64,000 bases of DNA from Hydrogenophaga palleronii NBRC 102513. Its GTDB lineage: Bacteria > Pseudomonadota > Gammaproteobacteria > Burkholderiales > Burkholderiaceae_C. The notes beneath the pieces were generated by a model. It was given only the letters and a program-made list of their open reading frames with translations, ran no database searches and was not told the origin of the DNA. The position numbers and the translations under genes were made by a program. The DNA is taken from NCBI RefSeq assembly GCF_001571225.1, contig NZ_BCTJ01000018.1, forward strand, positions 1-64,000. Direction: 5' to 3'. Shown here in pieces: positions 37,468 through 45,939 of the stretch (positions are counted from its first letter, which is position 1; the number at the start of each line of letters is the position of its first letter).

Positions 37468-38375
37468 GTGTGGGGTGGAGACGGTGGGAAAACGGGCTCG
37501 ACCGGGGCCGAGCCTGGCAGCGTTGGTGGAGTCGCGGCAACAGGGCCTGCCGTCGGCAGGTCATCCACGACCTCCACTACGGCGCGGGCGCGCATGCGCT
37601 GCAGCACCGCCAGGGCATAGTGAGCGAACCAGAGCGAGGCGAAAGCAAACACCAGGGTGTAGATCCAGATCGCCACCGGCACCAGCAAGGGTGCGAGCGC
37701 GATGAACATGGCGCCGGAGGCCCACAACAGGCTGGGCGCTGCGCCCAGGTAGCCGCTGAGCACACCCATCAGCAACAGGCTACCGCGATGCTCTTTGAGA
37801 ATGCGCTTGCGCTCGTCGCTGCTGGCGTGTGTGGCCAGGGCGTCGAAGGCAAACACCCGGTAGGTCAGCCAGCCCCATATCAGCGGCGGCAGGATCAACA
37901 CCAGCGGCGGCACCAGCCACAGCGGCATGGACAGTACCAGGGCCACGACCGCCAGCAGCGTCGAGCCGAGCGACCACAGCACGCTCACCAGCAAGGAGCC
38001 TCCGTGCTTGCGCTCCAGCGTAGGGAACCGCCGCTGCCCCACCAGTTCAACCATGGTCGAGGTCATGAACATGGCGACCAGCAACAGGCACAGCAGCACG
38101 ATCAGCGGCGTGGCCAGCACCAGCACCAGCAAGGGCGCAAACACCGTGCGCAGCGAGCCCATGCCCAGACGCTCGAGCCAGCCCAGAAAGGCCTGCACCA
38201 GATCAAAGGCTTCCAGCCATGCGGCCACCGAGGCCACCGCACTTTCCCAGAAGAAATAGCCCAGGCCAAACGACAGCACCACCATCAGGATCAACGGCAG
38301 GAACGACAGCGCGATCACGCGAGGGTGCACGCAGTAGGCGACGGCACGCCAGAACGAGTCGAACAACAGGGACAT
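37464..38375 (-). CDS. EI24-domain (CysZ-like) membrane protein
   Basis: A 303-residue inner-membrane protein with six or so hydrophobic segments and the EI24 layout ('SFWRAVAYCVHPRVIALSFLPLILMVVLSFGLGYFFW', 'LPPLIWGWLTYRVFAFDALATHASSDERKRIL'). It has a proline-rich C-terminal tail. CysZ of this superfamily imports sulfate, but betaproteobacterial EI24 proteins of this type have no proven role. The start at 38375 is chosen because upstream codons have no hydrophobic or conserved content; its own stop overlaps the following gene's ATG. Confidence 0.86.
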   Translation of the reverse strand: MSLLFDSFWRAVAYCVHPRVIALSFLPLILMVVLSFGLGYFFWESAVASVAAWLEAFDLVQAFLGWLERLGMGSLRTVFAPLLVLVLATPLIVLLCLLLVAMFMTSTMVELVGQRRFPTLERKHGGSLLVSVLWSLGSTLLAVVALVLSMPLWLVPPLVLILPPLIWGWLTYRVFAFDALATHASSDERKRILKEHRGSLLLMGVLSGYLGAAPSLLWASGAMFIALAPLLVPVAIWIYTLVFAFASLWFAHYALAVLQRMRARAVVEVVDDLPTAGPVAATPPTLPGSAPVEPVFPPSPPHT

Positions 38376-38445
38376 CCCGGCAAGAATACATGCATTCCAT
38401 GACCGCGCGACAGCGCCTCCAGGCCCGCCTCGGTACGATGCCGGC

Positions 38446-39258
38446 ATGAACCGCATTGACATCGCAGGCATCTCACTCGAAGTGGCCCACATCGCAGGGT
38501 CCACCGATCAGGCCCCGTTGGTTTTCCTGCACGAAGGCCTGGGCAGCGTGGCCATGTGGGAACAACGGGGGCGCCACTGGCCGGCCGAGTTGTGTGCCGC
38601 CACCGGCCGTGCCGGCTGGTTGTATTCGCGGCGCGGCTACGGCGAGTCCGACCCCGTGGCGGATGTGCGCGGCGCGCCCCGCTGGCAGGGCGAATGGCAT
38701 GTGGGCCGCCATGAGCCCGACTACATGCACCACGAAGCCTGGCAGGTGCTGCCCGCGCTGCTCAAGCAACTGGGCATCTCGAACCCGGTGCTGGTCGGCC
38801 ACTCCGACGGCGCCACCATCGCCCTGCTGCACGCCAGCCGCCACGCGGTGGCGGGCTGCGTGGTCATGGCGCCGCACGTATTTGTCGAAGACATCGCGCT
38901 GCAGGCCATCGCGCAGGCCAAGGCCTTGTACGAAGCCGAGCCCAGCCCCCTGCGCCCGCGGCTGGCGAAGTACCACCACGACGTCGACAACGCCTTCTGG
39001 CAATGGAACGATGTCTGGCTCAGCCCGGACTTCCGGGCTTTTGACATCCGGAACGAATGCAGGCGCATCACCGCGCCCTTGCTGCTGGTGCAGGGTCTGG
39101 GTGACGAGTACGGCACGCTGGCCCAGCTCGATGCCATCGTCGGGGCCGCCCCGCAAACCCAGCGCGTGGAGCTGCCTGACTGCGGGCACAGCCCGCACCG
39201 CGACCAACCCGAAGCCTTGGCCCGTGCGGTGGCGGCGTTTCTCTCCCAACTGCCCTGA
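38446..39258 (+). CDS. Alpha/beta hydrolase
   Basis: A 270-residue alpha/beta-fold protein. The oxyanion loop is 'LVFLHEGLGSVAMWE', the nucleophile Ser120 is in 'VGHSDGAT', and the triad is completed by 'GLGDEYGTL' and 'DCGHSPHRDQPE'. The 'HEGLGS' variant of the HG motif and GHSDG nucleophile elbow form a recognisable subgroup often near carboxylic-acid CoA genes, but no such genes are here. Divergent from the EI24 gene across 70 bases. Substrate unknown. Confidence 0.88.
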   Translation: MNRIDIAGISLEVAHIAGSTDQAPLVFLHEGLGSVAMWEQRGRHWPAELCAATGRAGWLYSRRGYGESDPVADVRGAPRWQGEWHVGRHEPDYMHHEAWQVLPALLKQLGISNPVLVGHSDGATIALLHASRHAVAGCVVMAPHVFVEDIALQAIAQAKALYEAEPSPLRPRLAKYHHDVDNAFWQWNDVWLSPDFRAFDIRNECRRITAPLLLVQGLGDEYGTLAQLDAIVGAAPQTQRVELPDCGHSPHRDQPEALARAVAAFLSQLP

Positions 39259-39506
39259 CGCACCCGCCTATGGCGTGCACATCCAAAGACCTATTTTCCA
39301 AAATCACGGCCGGCGCCGCGGGCCAGCGACACTGTGCCCCGCGGCAAAATGGCGGTCTGCAGGCGCGTGGTGGCTGGCTCACCACCATCGATACCGCCCC
39401 CAAACCGTAAGGAAATCACACGTCGATCGTGCGAATGCACAAGTTTGCGCGCTGAATGGGTCGCAAACCCCTACACTTTGATACAAATCGACTCATCCCC
39501 CGCGAT

Positions 39507-40235
39507 ATGAACACTTGGAACAACCCATGGCTGCTTGCCGTGCCGACACTGGCCCTGTTGGCACTGGGCGCGTTCCTGCATCGGATATGGATGGATCGCC
39601 AGGCCCGCGAGCGCCGCCGCATTCCCAAACACTGGCCATTGAGCACGCGTGCCCTGGCCAACAGCGAAGAGGCCCGCGTCTGGCACTGGCTCGCGCGCGC
39701 TTTCTACGATCACCACGTCATGATCAAGCTGCCGGTCACGCGCTTCACCCTGCCGCGTGACCGCGAGCAAGGTGTGGAGTGGTACAAGCTGCTGGGCGGC
39801 GTGTACTGCACGTTCACCGTGTGCCGCTCGGACGGGCGTGTGCTCGGCTGCCTGGATGTGCCGGGCAGCGCCGGGCTGCCGCGCAGCACCCGCGCCCTCA
39901 AACACTCGCTGCTCACCCAGTGCGGCCTGCCCTACTGGGTGGTGCGCTCCAACAGTCTGCCCACGGTGGCCGAGATTCGCGCCGAGTTCCTCGGAGAGTC
40001 TTCGCTCAACCACGCCATGCGCGAACGCGAAATGGAAGAGCGCGCCATCATTGCCGCGCAAGCCAACTTGCGCACCGCGCTCACGCGCCAGCGCAGCAAC
40101 CGCAGCAGCGACTTCAGCCCGCTCTCGAACTGGCCCAACAGCACCGCCGGCGAGCCGCGCAGCGACTTCAATTCGCAGTGGCAGGAAAACTCGTTCCTCA
40201 TGCCACTGGACAGCCGCCGCGGCGACCTGCTCTGA
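39507..40235 (+). CDS. DUF2726-type membrane-anchored protein
   Basis: A 242-residue protein with one N-terminal hydrophobic helix (about residues 6-24) and a cytoplasmic domain whose pattern ('HHVMIKLPVTRFTLP', 'YCTFTVCRSDGRVLGCLDVPG', 'LKHSLLTQCGLPYWVV') resembles the DUF2726 nuclease-like fold. A charged helix and a low-complexity serine/asparagine-rich tail follow. ATG at 39507 places the helix at the start; an upstream in-frame ATG at 39456 is possible, and neither has a good ribosome binding site. The stretch 39259-39506 before it holds nothing recognisable. It is convergent with rsuA, one base apart. Confidence 0.72.
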   Translation: MNTWNNPWLLAVPTLALLALGAFLHRIWMDRQARERRRIPKHWPLSTRALANSEEARVWHWLARAFYDHHVMIKLPVTRFTLPRDREQGVEWYKLLGGVYCTFTVCRSDGRVLGCLDVPGSAGLPRSTRALKHSLLTQCGLPYWVVRSNSLPTVAEIRAEFLGESSLNHAMREREMEERAIIAAQANLRTALTRQRSNRSSDFSPLSNWPNSTAGEPRSDFNSQWQENSFLMPLDSRRGDLL

Positions 40236-40236
40236 A

Positions 40237-41004
40237 CTACTTCGCCTGAGGCTGCGGGGCTGGCACTGTGCCGGCCTTTTGCGTCAAGGCCAGCACCTCG
40301 TCGGCAGTCAGCCAGCGCCACTGGCCTGGCTTCAGCTCGGGGGTCAGCACCAGGCAGCCCATCGCGGAGCGGTGCAAGCCCTCCACCCGGTTGCCCACGG
40401 CCGCCACCATGCGCTTGACCTGGTGGTACTTGCCCTCCGTCAAGGTCATGCGCAGGTGCAACTCGCTCACCGCTTCGCACGCCTGCGCGCGCACCGGCTT
40501 CGGATCGTCGTCCAGCACCACCCCGTCCAGCAGTCGGCTCAGTTGTTTCTGGTCCAGCGGGTGCTTCACCTGCGCCTCGTACACCTTGGGCACATGGTGG
40601 CGCGGCGAGGTCATGCGGTGGATGAACTTGCCGTCGTCCGACAGCAGCAGCAGTCCCGTCGTGTCCTGGTCCAGCCGCCCCACCGCCTGCACACCCGCAG
40701 CCGCCCCACCACCACGCTGACGCAGCGGACCGGGCAGCAAGGTGTAGACGCTCGGATAGGTGCTGGGCTTTTGCGAACACTCGAAGCCCGTCGGTTTGTT
40801 CAGGATGAGATAGGCCAGCGCGTGGTATTTCCACAGCTCACCCTGCACCCGAAAGCTCAAGCCCTCTTCTTCAAAAAAGGCGGTCGGATCGGTACAAGGC
40901 TGCGCATCCGAGCCCACAACCACCAGGCCCTGCTGCACAAGACCGCTGCAGATGCGGCGCGTGCCAAAGCCCTGGGAAAAAAGTATGTCCTGCAATTGCA
41001 TCAT
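40237..41004 (-). CDS. rsuA: 16S rRNA pseudouridine(516) synthase, RsuA type
   Basis: A 255-residue RsuA/RluB-family enzyme. An N-terminal S4-like RNA-binding domain (about 1-60, 'LQDILFSQGFGTRRICSGLVQQGLVVV') precedes the catalytic domain with the active-site aspartate in 'GRLDQDTTGLLLLSDDG' and 'KVYEAQVKHPL', 'LTEGKYHQVKRMVAAVGNRVEGLHR'. The combination of short length and motif order favours RsuA over RluB. Two adjacent ATG codons (41004 and 41001) are possible starts. It lies just outside the genomic island, behind the terminator that probably once ended the tmRNA transcript. Confidence 0.88.
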   Translation of the reverse strand: MMQLQDILFSQGFGTRRICSGLVQQGLVVVGSDAQPCTDPTAFFEEEGLSFRVQGELWKYHALAYLILNKPTGFECSQKPSTYPSVYTLLPGPLRQRGGGAAAGVQAVGRLDQDTTGLLLLSDDGKFIHRMTSPRHHVPKVYEAQVKHPLDQKQLSRLLDGVVLDDDPKPVRAQACEAVSELHLRMTLTEGKYHQVKRMVAAVGNRVEGLHRSAMGCLVLTPELKPGQWRWLTADEVLALTQKAGTVPAPQPQAK

Positions 41005-41103
41005 GGTGCCGGCATTGTCGCCGCTCACCGGACAGGCCCTCCCTCGATCTGCGCAACGCCTCCCGTGCCGCTGTGCTGACGACTCAAAAGCAGGTGCGCA
41101 ACA

Positions 41104-41139
41104 AAAAGCCCATCCGGATTTGCATCCAGATGGGCTTTT
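41104..41139 (-). terminator. Strong hairpin terminator, probably the original tmRNA terminator
   Basis: A 16-base-pair stem with one mismatch and a four-base loop. The arms at 41104-41119 and 41124-41139 are built on AAAAGCCCATC and GATGGGCTTTT, giving a T-run on either strand. It stands between rsuA and the left end of the island, seven bases from the tmRNA-like att sequence. Read on the minus strand it would directly follow a tmRNA 3' end if the island were removed. Confidence 0.85.
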
Positions 41140-41146
41140 GCAACAG

Positions 41147-41160
41147 ATGGTGGGCTGGGG
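41147..41160 (+). other. Candidate left attachment site (degenerate tmRNA 3' end)
   Basis: ATGGTGGGCTGGGG resembles ATGGTGGAGCTGGGG at 57906-57920, which is the end of the tmRNA gene read on the plus strand, with one base missing; the next bases (TCTATTGAA against GGATTCGAA) also look like a worn copy. It is in the same orientation, lies outside the left pair of integrase-type repeats and is adjacent to the displaced terminator. The match is short and imperfect, so the exact crossover is uncertain. Confidence 0.45.
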
Positions 41161-41222
41161 TCTATTGAATGAAGTCCTGATGGCCGCATAGATGCTAACA
41201 ATCGAGACTTCAAGAAAGTCAA

Positions 41223-41245
41223 TTGTTCCCCACTTTGTTCCCCAC
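41223..41245 (+). repeat. Left pair of TTGTTCCCCAC repeats (likely integrase arm sites)
   Basis: TTGTTCCCCAC occurs at 41223-41233 and 41235-41245 with a 12-base period, followed by AAAA. The same arrangement in the same orientation occurs at 57771-57793 beside the integrase gene. Short direct repeats near both island ends are typical arm-type binding sites for tyrosine integrases. The stretch 41005-41400 contains only these, the att candidate, the terminator and the palindrome cluster, and no gene. Confidence 0.7.
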
Positions 41246-41327
41246 AAAAAGCGATGCAGGGAGCGCGGACGCTAAGCAAATTCCACCAGCCACGATGTCA
41301 CTATCTTACATGCAACGGGTGCGTACC

Positions 41328-41361
41328 CACCTGTCACGCGTGACAGGTGCGTGACAGGTGC
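41328..41361. repeat. GTGACAGGTGC repeat cluster with a perfect 22-base palindrome
   Basis: The 11-mer GTGACAGGTGC stands at 41340-41350 and 41351-41361 in perfect tandem. The inverse of its first ten bases is at 41328-41337, so 41328-41349 is a perfect 22-base palindrome with centre CGCG. A weaker third copy follows at 41362-41372. It is inside the left end of the island, some 85 bases from the arm-type repeats, and looks like a protein-binding array (regulator, excision factor or replication protein). Confidence 0.65.
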
Positions 41362-41400
41362 GTAATGGGAGCACGCGTGAAGTGACTCGAAGGTGTGACC

Positions 41401-41583
41401 TCAGCCGCTCTGAATCTCCCGAAGCGTCTTGAGCGCCATGGCCCTCGCGGCCATCATCACCGCTTGCTCGCTGGGTTTGACCACACTGTCCTTGATGACC
41501 TCAGAAATCGCAATCAACGCCGCGGCCTCCAAAGCCTTAAGCGATGGAGTTATTGGAGTTGGTATCGAAAGTGATTTGTTCAT
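41401..41583 (-). CDS. Small hypothetical protein
   Basis: A 60-residue open frame with a protein-like, mostly helical composition ('LKALEAAALIAISEVIKDSVVKPSEQAVMMAARAMALKTL'), on the same strand as the rest of the island. It has no recognised domain, signal or membrane segment, and its ribosome binding site is poor. It lies downstream of the HNH nuclease gene after 260 bases in which I see no gene. Being real is only moderately likely. Confidence 0.35.
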   Translation of the reverse strand: MNKSLSIPTPITPSLKALEAAALIAISEVIKDSVVKPSEQAVMMAARAMALKTLREIQSG

Positions 41584-41843
41584 CTTCTATAACCACAGGG
41601 GCATCTCGCGGCGCAGGCGCTTAGTATCGGCCATAAGACTCGAAAGTCGGCAGTGCAGCGATTGCTACTGCTCGCCAGCACGGCCCGGATGTCCCCATTC
41701 TCGTGGACTGTCGTCAGTGAAGGTCATGGCAACGGCAACGTTTTTAAGTCTACAAGCATTGTTGATCATGCCAAAGGCGCGATCTTAGGTTTAACAGCCA
41801 TGCTAGGGCCTATTTGAGTTTGATGCGCGTGGGCGAACGCCAT

Positions 41844-42935
41844 TCATTGAAAGAATAGAGCCTCCACGTCATTGATCACTTGGGGCGTTGGAGCAATTGC
41901 TTTCCGCAAGGCCTCACGGCTCCCAGGGTTCATAACACTCACCGCTGCGTAGACACGCGCACGCCAATAGTTAAAGGGCGTTTGCCTTTGCGCTTGGCTT
42001 TTGGCAGTCCCGCTCTCTCGGAGCTTCACCAGAAAACATGCATCATCTTGTGCGCGTGCATCTTCGGCCACCTTTGCTCCCAACTCCCTGAATTCCCCCT
42101 CCACGCGAGACTTGATCTTGTAGACATCATCCCAAGTCGCCAGCTTCTCCTGTCGATCGGGATCGATGCTCTTGAAGTTAACGACCACGCGCGGGAACAG
42201 CTCGTGTGCGTCATCAATTACCACCTCAATCTCGTTCAATAACGCGCGTTCAGACCATGGCGAAAAACTGAGACGCCGGACCCCGTCCTTAAGCAGCAGG
42301 TCCTTGGCCAGCTTAGCTTTGGAATTGCATGTGGTGCAGATGGGGAGCAGATTTTTCGGGGCCACCCCGTATAGGGGGTAAAGGTCTTTGGCCAACAGGT
42401 GGTCATAAGGGCCCCGCCATTGCTCGTTGTCGTTCGCGTCTGCCTGAAACGGCGCAAGATATTCAGTCCCACAAACGCAACACAAATTGCCGTTACCTGG
42501 GGCGATGCCATGACGGAACCGAGCGTAGTGGTCGTCGACGCGTTCGCCACATGCTTGCTCTACGTCCTTGAGCCTCGCCGTGCGCTGAAAGAGGTGAATT
42601 GCAAGGATCTTCAATTGCGGAAGAACCGCATCAGGTAAGACTGGCAGCGATGCAGTCCGGTCGGACAGAAACGCAGACGGATCTGTGTTCAATGCCAAAG
42701 CGTCCTTGATTGCTTGCTTGTTCCCCTGATCGAGCGCCAACAATTGTGCTCTGAGGGAGTCAACTGCCGTCTGAGTCGGTTGATTTCCAGCTATCGCAGC
42801 ACACAAGCCAACTGGGAGCAGAGTCTCATCCACGGGCCTACCCTCAAGCGTGGCCAGCATCGTCTCTCGAAAGAAGCGGTTGAGCGCTTCAAACACTTCC
42901 GACTGCTGAAGATTGGGGTGGACCTCGAACAGCAT
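41844..42935 (-). CDS. HNH endonuclease, partner of the restriction-associated ATPase
   Basis: A 363-residue protein whose central part (about 145-210) is an HNH nuclease with a zinc knuckle: C152-x2-C155, then D178-H179 as the catalytic pair, N195 in 'KNLLPIC', and C200-x2-C203 followed by N204 and K206. The flanking N- and C-terminal regions are helical and unassigned. Its start overlaps the ATPase stop (TGATG), so the two are made together. The order ATPase then HNH nuclease is that of the PtuA-PtuB pair of the Septu anti-phage system. It is inferred to cut invader nucleic acid when released or activated by the ATPase. Confidence 0.85.
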   Translation of the reverse strand: MLFEVHPNLQQSEVFEALNRFFRETMLATLEGRPVDETLLPVGLCAAIAGNQPTQTAVDSLRAQLLALDQGNKQAIKDALALNTDPSAFLSDRTASLPVLPDAVLPQLKILAIHLFQRTARLKDVEQACGERVDDHYARFRHGIAPGNGNLCCVCGTEYLAPFQADANDNEQWRGPYDHLLAKDLYPLYGVAPKNLLPICTTCNSKAKLAKDLLLKDGVRRLSFSPWSERALLNEIEVVIDDAHELFPRVVVNFKSIDPDRQEKLATWDDVYKIKSRVEGEFRELGAKVAEDARAQDDACFLVKLRESGTAKSQAQRQTPFNYWRARVYAAVSVMNPGSREALRKAIAPTPQVINDVEALFFQ

Positions 42936-44611
42936 CAGCCAGCTCTCAACTTGTTGATGAGGTACGAACGCTCCATCGACTCGCCAACAGACTCCTCAAG
43001 CCATGCAAGTTTTTGTGCGGTCGTGAGCTGAGGGTTTGCCAACTGCTCACGAATTTCGTGGACAGCGGTTTCAGAGATCGTTGCGCGTAGGTTGAAGTGC
43101 TTTTTGATCAGTACGTCAAATGATGCCCCGAAGGTCTCTCCTGGCGGATTCGTCATCTCTGTTGCACCGTTGATCTTCTTAAAGTGGAACACTGCTTCTC
43201 GGGGCAGCGAAGAGACTAAGAAGGGCGAGTGCGAGGAGACAATGGCTTGAGCTTTGCCATTGGCTTCGTTAGCGCTTTCAAAGTCCAGGTGGAAGCGGGC
43301 ACGCCAGCTTGGGTTCAAGTGTGTTTCGGGCTCGTCGTAGAGGAACAGCGTTTCATCATCACCGAAGAGCCGGACGGCACCCAGGGTCAATAGAAGTTGC
43401 ACTTCCCCGTCGCTCAGGTCGTCAAACGCGACCGTTTTCACGCCATCGGACATCCAAAGTTCCTGCACCGAAAGAGGGAGCTTCCCCTTAAGCGGCTTTT
43501 CAACATGCCCTTGAAAGCTATCGCGACGCAACGCGCGCTTTACGATTCCTGACCATTCATCAACGCCTAGAAGTTGAAGCTTATAGAGCGCAGAGAACCA
43601 CTGGTCGGGCTCTCGAGAGTTGTCAGCCATCCGATTGATGACATCGGGATCTTGGAAATCGAGCTCTATCTCACCCGCCAAATGATCCAGCTCCAATAAT
43701 TCGTACTGACCTTCACTGGTTTTTGGGGAGATCGGCGTACACCTTTCAAGGCCTGCCAATTCGATCAGGCGTTTGATGTCGCGGGCGTTGTCCGTAGCCG
43801 TAGCTTGTCCGCGAAGGTCATACCTCAACACTACACGCGTTGGGTGACGGAAAGGGATCTCATGCCATACCGAGTCACGAGCTTCGTTCGTGAGCATGCC
43901 AAGCATCGCAATCAAGAGCGCAGCGCAATCATAGTCAAGGAAAAGGTTCCTGGGTATCGCCGTGTCTGTCTCCCGCAGTCTGAAAAGGCCTGATTCTGGG
44001 TTTTGCCCTTCGGGTGCGAATATGCCCGGGTTACGCTTTAGATAGCGCTCATTGATGATCAGCGTTGCCTCTTCATCCACTTTTGGGTGAGCAAGCTCAT
44101 TCTTCAAGTGCGCCCTGACCCGAATCACATCAAAGTACTGAAGCGCATTGCGCATGAAAGCACGCTGAAGATTCTCAGACATGCCGGAGGCGTATCCGAT
44201 GACCCGTGGAAGCACCAATTCTTCCAATGAGCCGCCCGCCGTGATTTGCCACATTGTCGTCTGGGCCGGCTGCGCATCGCCGTCTTGAACCACGTGGACA
44301 AGGTGATGCACTGAAACACGAAGGCCATTCCGTGTGTCCACGCCGAACCGGCGTAAGCCTTCGTAGCGAGACGAAGCCATCTCGTACATAACGCGGAAGT
44401 CATACCCTAGGGGCATGCGTACCCGGAAGTCTTTTCGCTGTTGCCGTTCAAGAAAGGCAAAAGCTTCGGCGATGAGCTCTATGACCTGCGACTTGCCCGA
44501 ACCATTGGCGCCAATGAGGACCGCCACATCGCCTTCCACCATTGAGAAGTCGAAGAGCTGATCCTTTAAGCCTTTGTATTGCCCAAAAAGCTCAATCGAC
44601 AGAAGCCTCAT
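42935..44611 (-). CDS. Restriction system-associated AAA/ABC-type ATPase
   Basis: A 558-residue SMC/RecF-like ATPase. Walker A is 'GANGSGKS' at residues 34-41, the ABC signature 'LSDGE' at 399-403, Walker B 'LYDEPETHLNP' ending at 434, and the switch histidine is H461 in 'SSHSPF'. The long insert between holds the helical/toprim-free middle typical of OLD/PtuA-like ATPases without the nuclease. A family of this kind is known to accompany type I restriction systems. It overlaps hsdS by ATGA and the HNH gene by TGATG. It probably senses or blocks invaders together with the HNH nuclease, or couples to the HsdMS complex. Confidence 0.88.
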   Translation of the reverse strand: MRLLSIELFGQYKGLKDQLFDFSMVEGDVAVLIGANGSGKSQVIELIAEAFAFLERQQRKDFRVRMPLGYDFRVMYEMASSRYEGLRRFGVDTRNGLRVSVHHLVHVVQDGDAQPAQTTMWQITAGGSLEELVLPRVIGYASGMSENLQRAFMRNALQYFDVIRVRAHLKNELAHPKVDEEATLIINERYLKRNPGIFAPEGQNPESGLFRLRETDTAIPRNLFLDYDCAALLIAMLGMLTNEARDSVWHEIPFRHPTRVVLRYDLRGQATATDNARDIKRLIELAGLERCTPISPKTSEGQYELLELDHLAGEIELDFQDPDVINRMADNSREPDQWFSALYKLQLLGVDEWSGIVKRALRRDSFQGHVEKPLKGKLPLSVQELWMSDGVKTVAFDDLSDGEVQLLLTLGAVRLFGDDETLFLYDEPETHLNPSWRARFHLDFESANEANGKAQAIVSSHSPFLVSSLPREAVFHFKKINGATEMTNPPGETFGASFDVLIKKHFNLRATISETAVHEIREQLANPQLTTAQKLAWLEESVGESMERSYLINKLRAG

Positions 44612-45939
44612 ATAGCGGTCTTCCTTCCGCGTTTTTTTGTACTGATCGATGGCGCTTCCTGCTGCAACCGGCGCAGCAGTTTGCTAGCCGGCTCGTCATT
44701 CGGGTCTTGCGGCACAAGTTGGCCACTGAAGGCCTTGGCCATAAAAGCTGGAGTGAGGCGCTCTGTAGCCATCTGCACGTCTTGCACACGGGCATCGATC
44801 CGGTCAGCGAAGGCGAAGAGGGTTTCGACACGGCGAACGATTTCGGCTTGCTCGTCCTTTGAGGGCAGCTTCAACGGGAGCGTTCGCAAATCCTCAATGT
44901 TGATGCCTGTGTAAGCAACACCCTTGGCCACGCCGGTCAGCCACCGCTGACATTCGTCACTGGCGATCCAAAATGAAATGTATGCTGGGTCAGCCAAAGC
45001 CTGGTCAATGGGCACAACTGCAACTTCACGAGACACATTCCAGCCCGTCATATCGTCTGTGGCTACCGCTACCCCACCCAGCGTGCCGCGAACGTTTACC
45101 AAGACTTCTCCACCACGCAGCACTGTGCGTTGGTACTCAGCGGAGAGTCTTGGATGAATCAGCTTCATTCCATCGAGTTCAAATCGAAGCCAGCGGACGT
45201 TGCTCGTACGCAAACAAGGCGTACCGCCGGGCGTGTCATCTCCCAGCTTGACGACACCGTATGTGATGACACGATCAGGCATACAGATTGTTTGGAGAGT
45301 TGTCTCTACCCCCGCATTTATGCCATGCGTGGCGCGCCAATCCGCCGTTAACTGCCCCGAGGTGGCGGCGGCGAGAACGGATTGGCGAAAGCGTTTGAGG
45401 ATGGGGGCCACGCGGGCCAGGCGGGTGTTGACGGTGTCAACGCGAGTGAGGACGGTGTCGAGTGTGTCGGCAATGCGCTTTTGTTCCAATCGTGGTGGCA
45501 AAGCAACCTCAGTGCCTTCAAAGACGCCCTTGGTGACGTGCTGCAACCCCGCACCGCCATGCGCTACACCGATCAGCTCAGTCAGCTTCTGATTGATCGC
45601 ATGGCGGAAGAAACGTCGATCCAAAAGCGCGTCATCAAAATCAACACGAAAAATGTGCTGGTTGAGAAGTGCTTTGCCACCAAGCCATACATGTGCTCCG
45701 AACGAGGTTCCGGGCGTCCCAGACCAAGCGAACAGGAGTTCCCCACCTTTCAAGTAGTGCCTGTTGTCGTATGCACCGTTGAATCGATTGAACGGTGCAG
45801 AGCCATTGTTCAAGTTCTGTATCCGAACAATGGGCAGACCATCTTGTGACCACTCCGCAGGCTTGAAAGCACGACCGTTTTTCAGATCGCAAAGGCTGCC
45901 GATGGGTGCTTGTACCCAGTTTGTGGGAAGCAAGCTCAT
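44608..45939 (-). CDS. hsdS: Type I restriction-modification specificity subunit
   Basis: A 443-residue HsdS with the usual two target-recognition domains (about 1-150 and 215-370). These are separated and followed by conserved coiled-coil spacers ('LPPRLEQKRIADTLDTVLTRVDTVNTRLARVAPILKRFRQSVLAAATSGQLT' and 'LPSKDEQAEIVRRVETLFAFADRIDARV'). The end 'FSGQLVPQDPNDEPASKLLRRLQ' is common to the EcoKI-like group. It fixes the bipartite DNA site read by the methylase and restriction complexes. TGATG overlap with hsdM upstream and ATGA with the ATPase downstream. It is full length, without visible truncation. Confidence 0.94.
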   Translation of the reverse strand: MSLLPTNWVQAPIGSLCDLKNGRAFKPAEWSQDGLPIVRIQNLNNGSAPFNRFNGAYDNRHYLKGGELLFAWSGTPGTSFGAHVWLGGKALLNQHIFRVDFDDALLDRRFFRHAINQKLTELIGVAHGGAGLQHVTKGVFEGTEVALPPRLEQKRIADTLDTVLTRVDTVNTRLARVAPILKRFRQSVLAAATSGQLTADWRATHGINAGVETTLQTICMPDRVITYGVVKLGDDTPGGTPCLRTSNVRWLRFELDGMKLIHPRLSAEYQRTVLRGGEVLVNVRGTLGGVAVATDDMTGWNVSREVAVVPIDQALADPAYISFWIASDECQRWLTGVAKGVAYTGINIEDLRTLPLKLPSKDEQAEIVRRVETLFAFADRIDARVQDVQMATERLTPAFMAKAFSGQLVPQDPNDEPASKLLRRLQQEAPSISTKKRGRKTAI

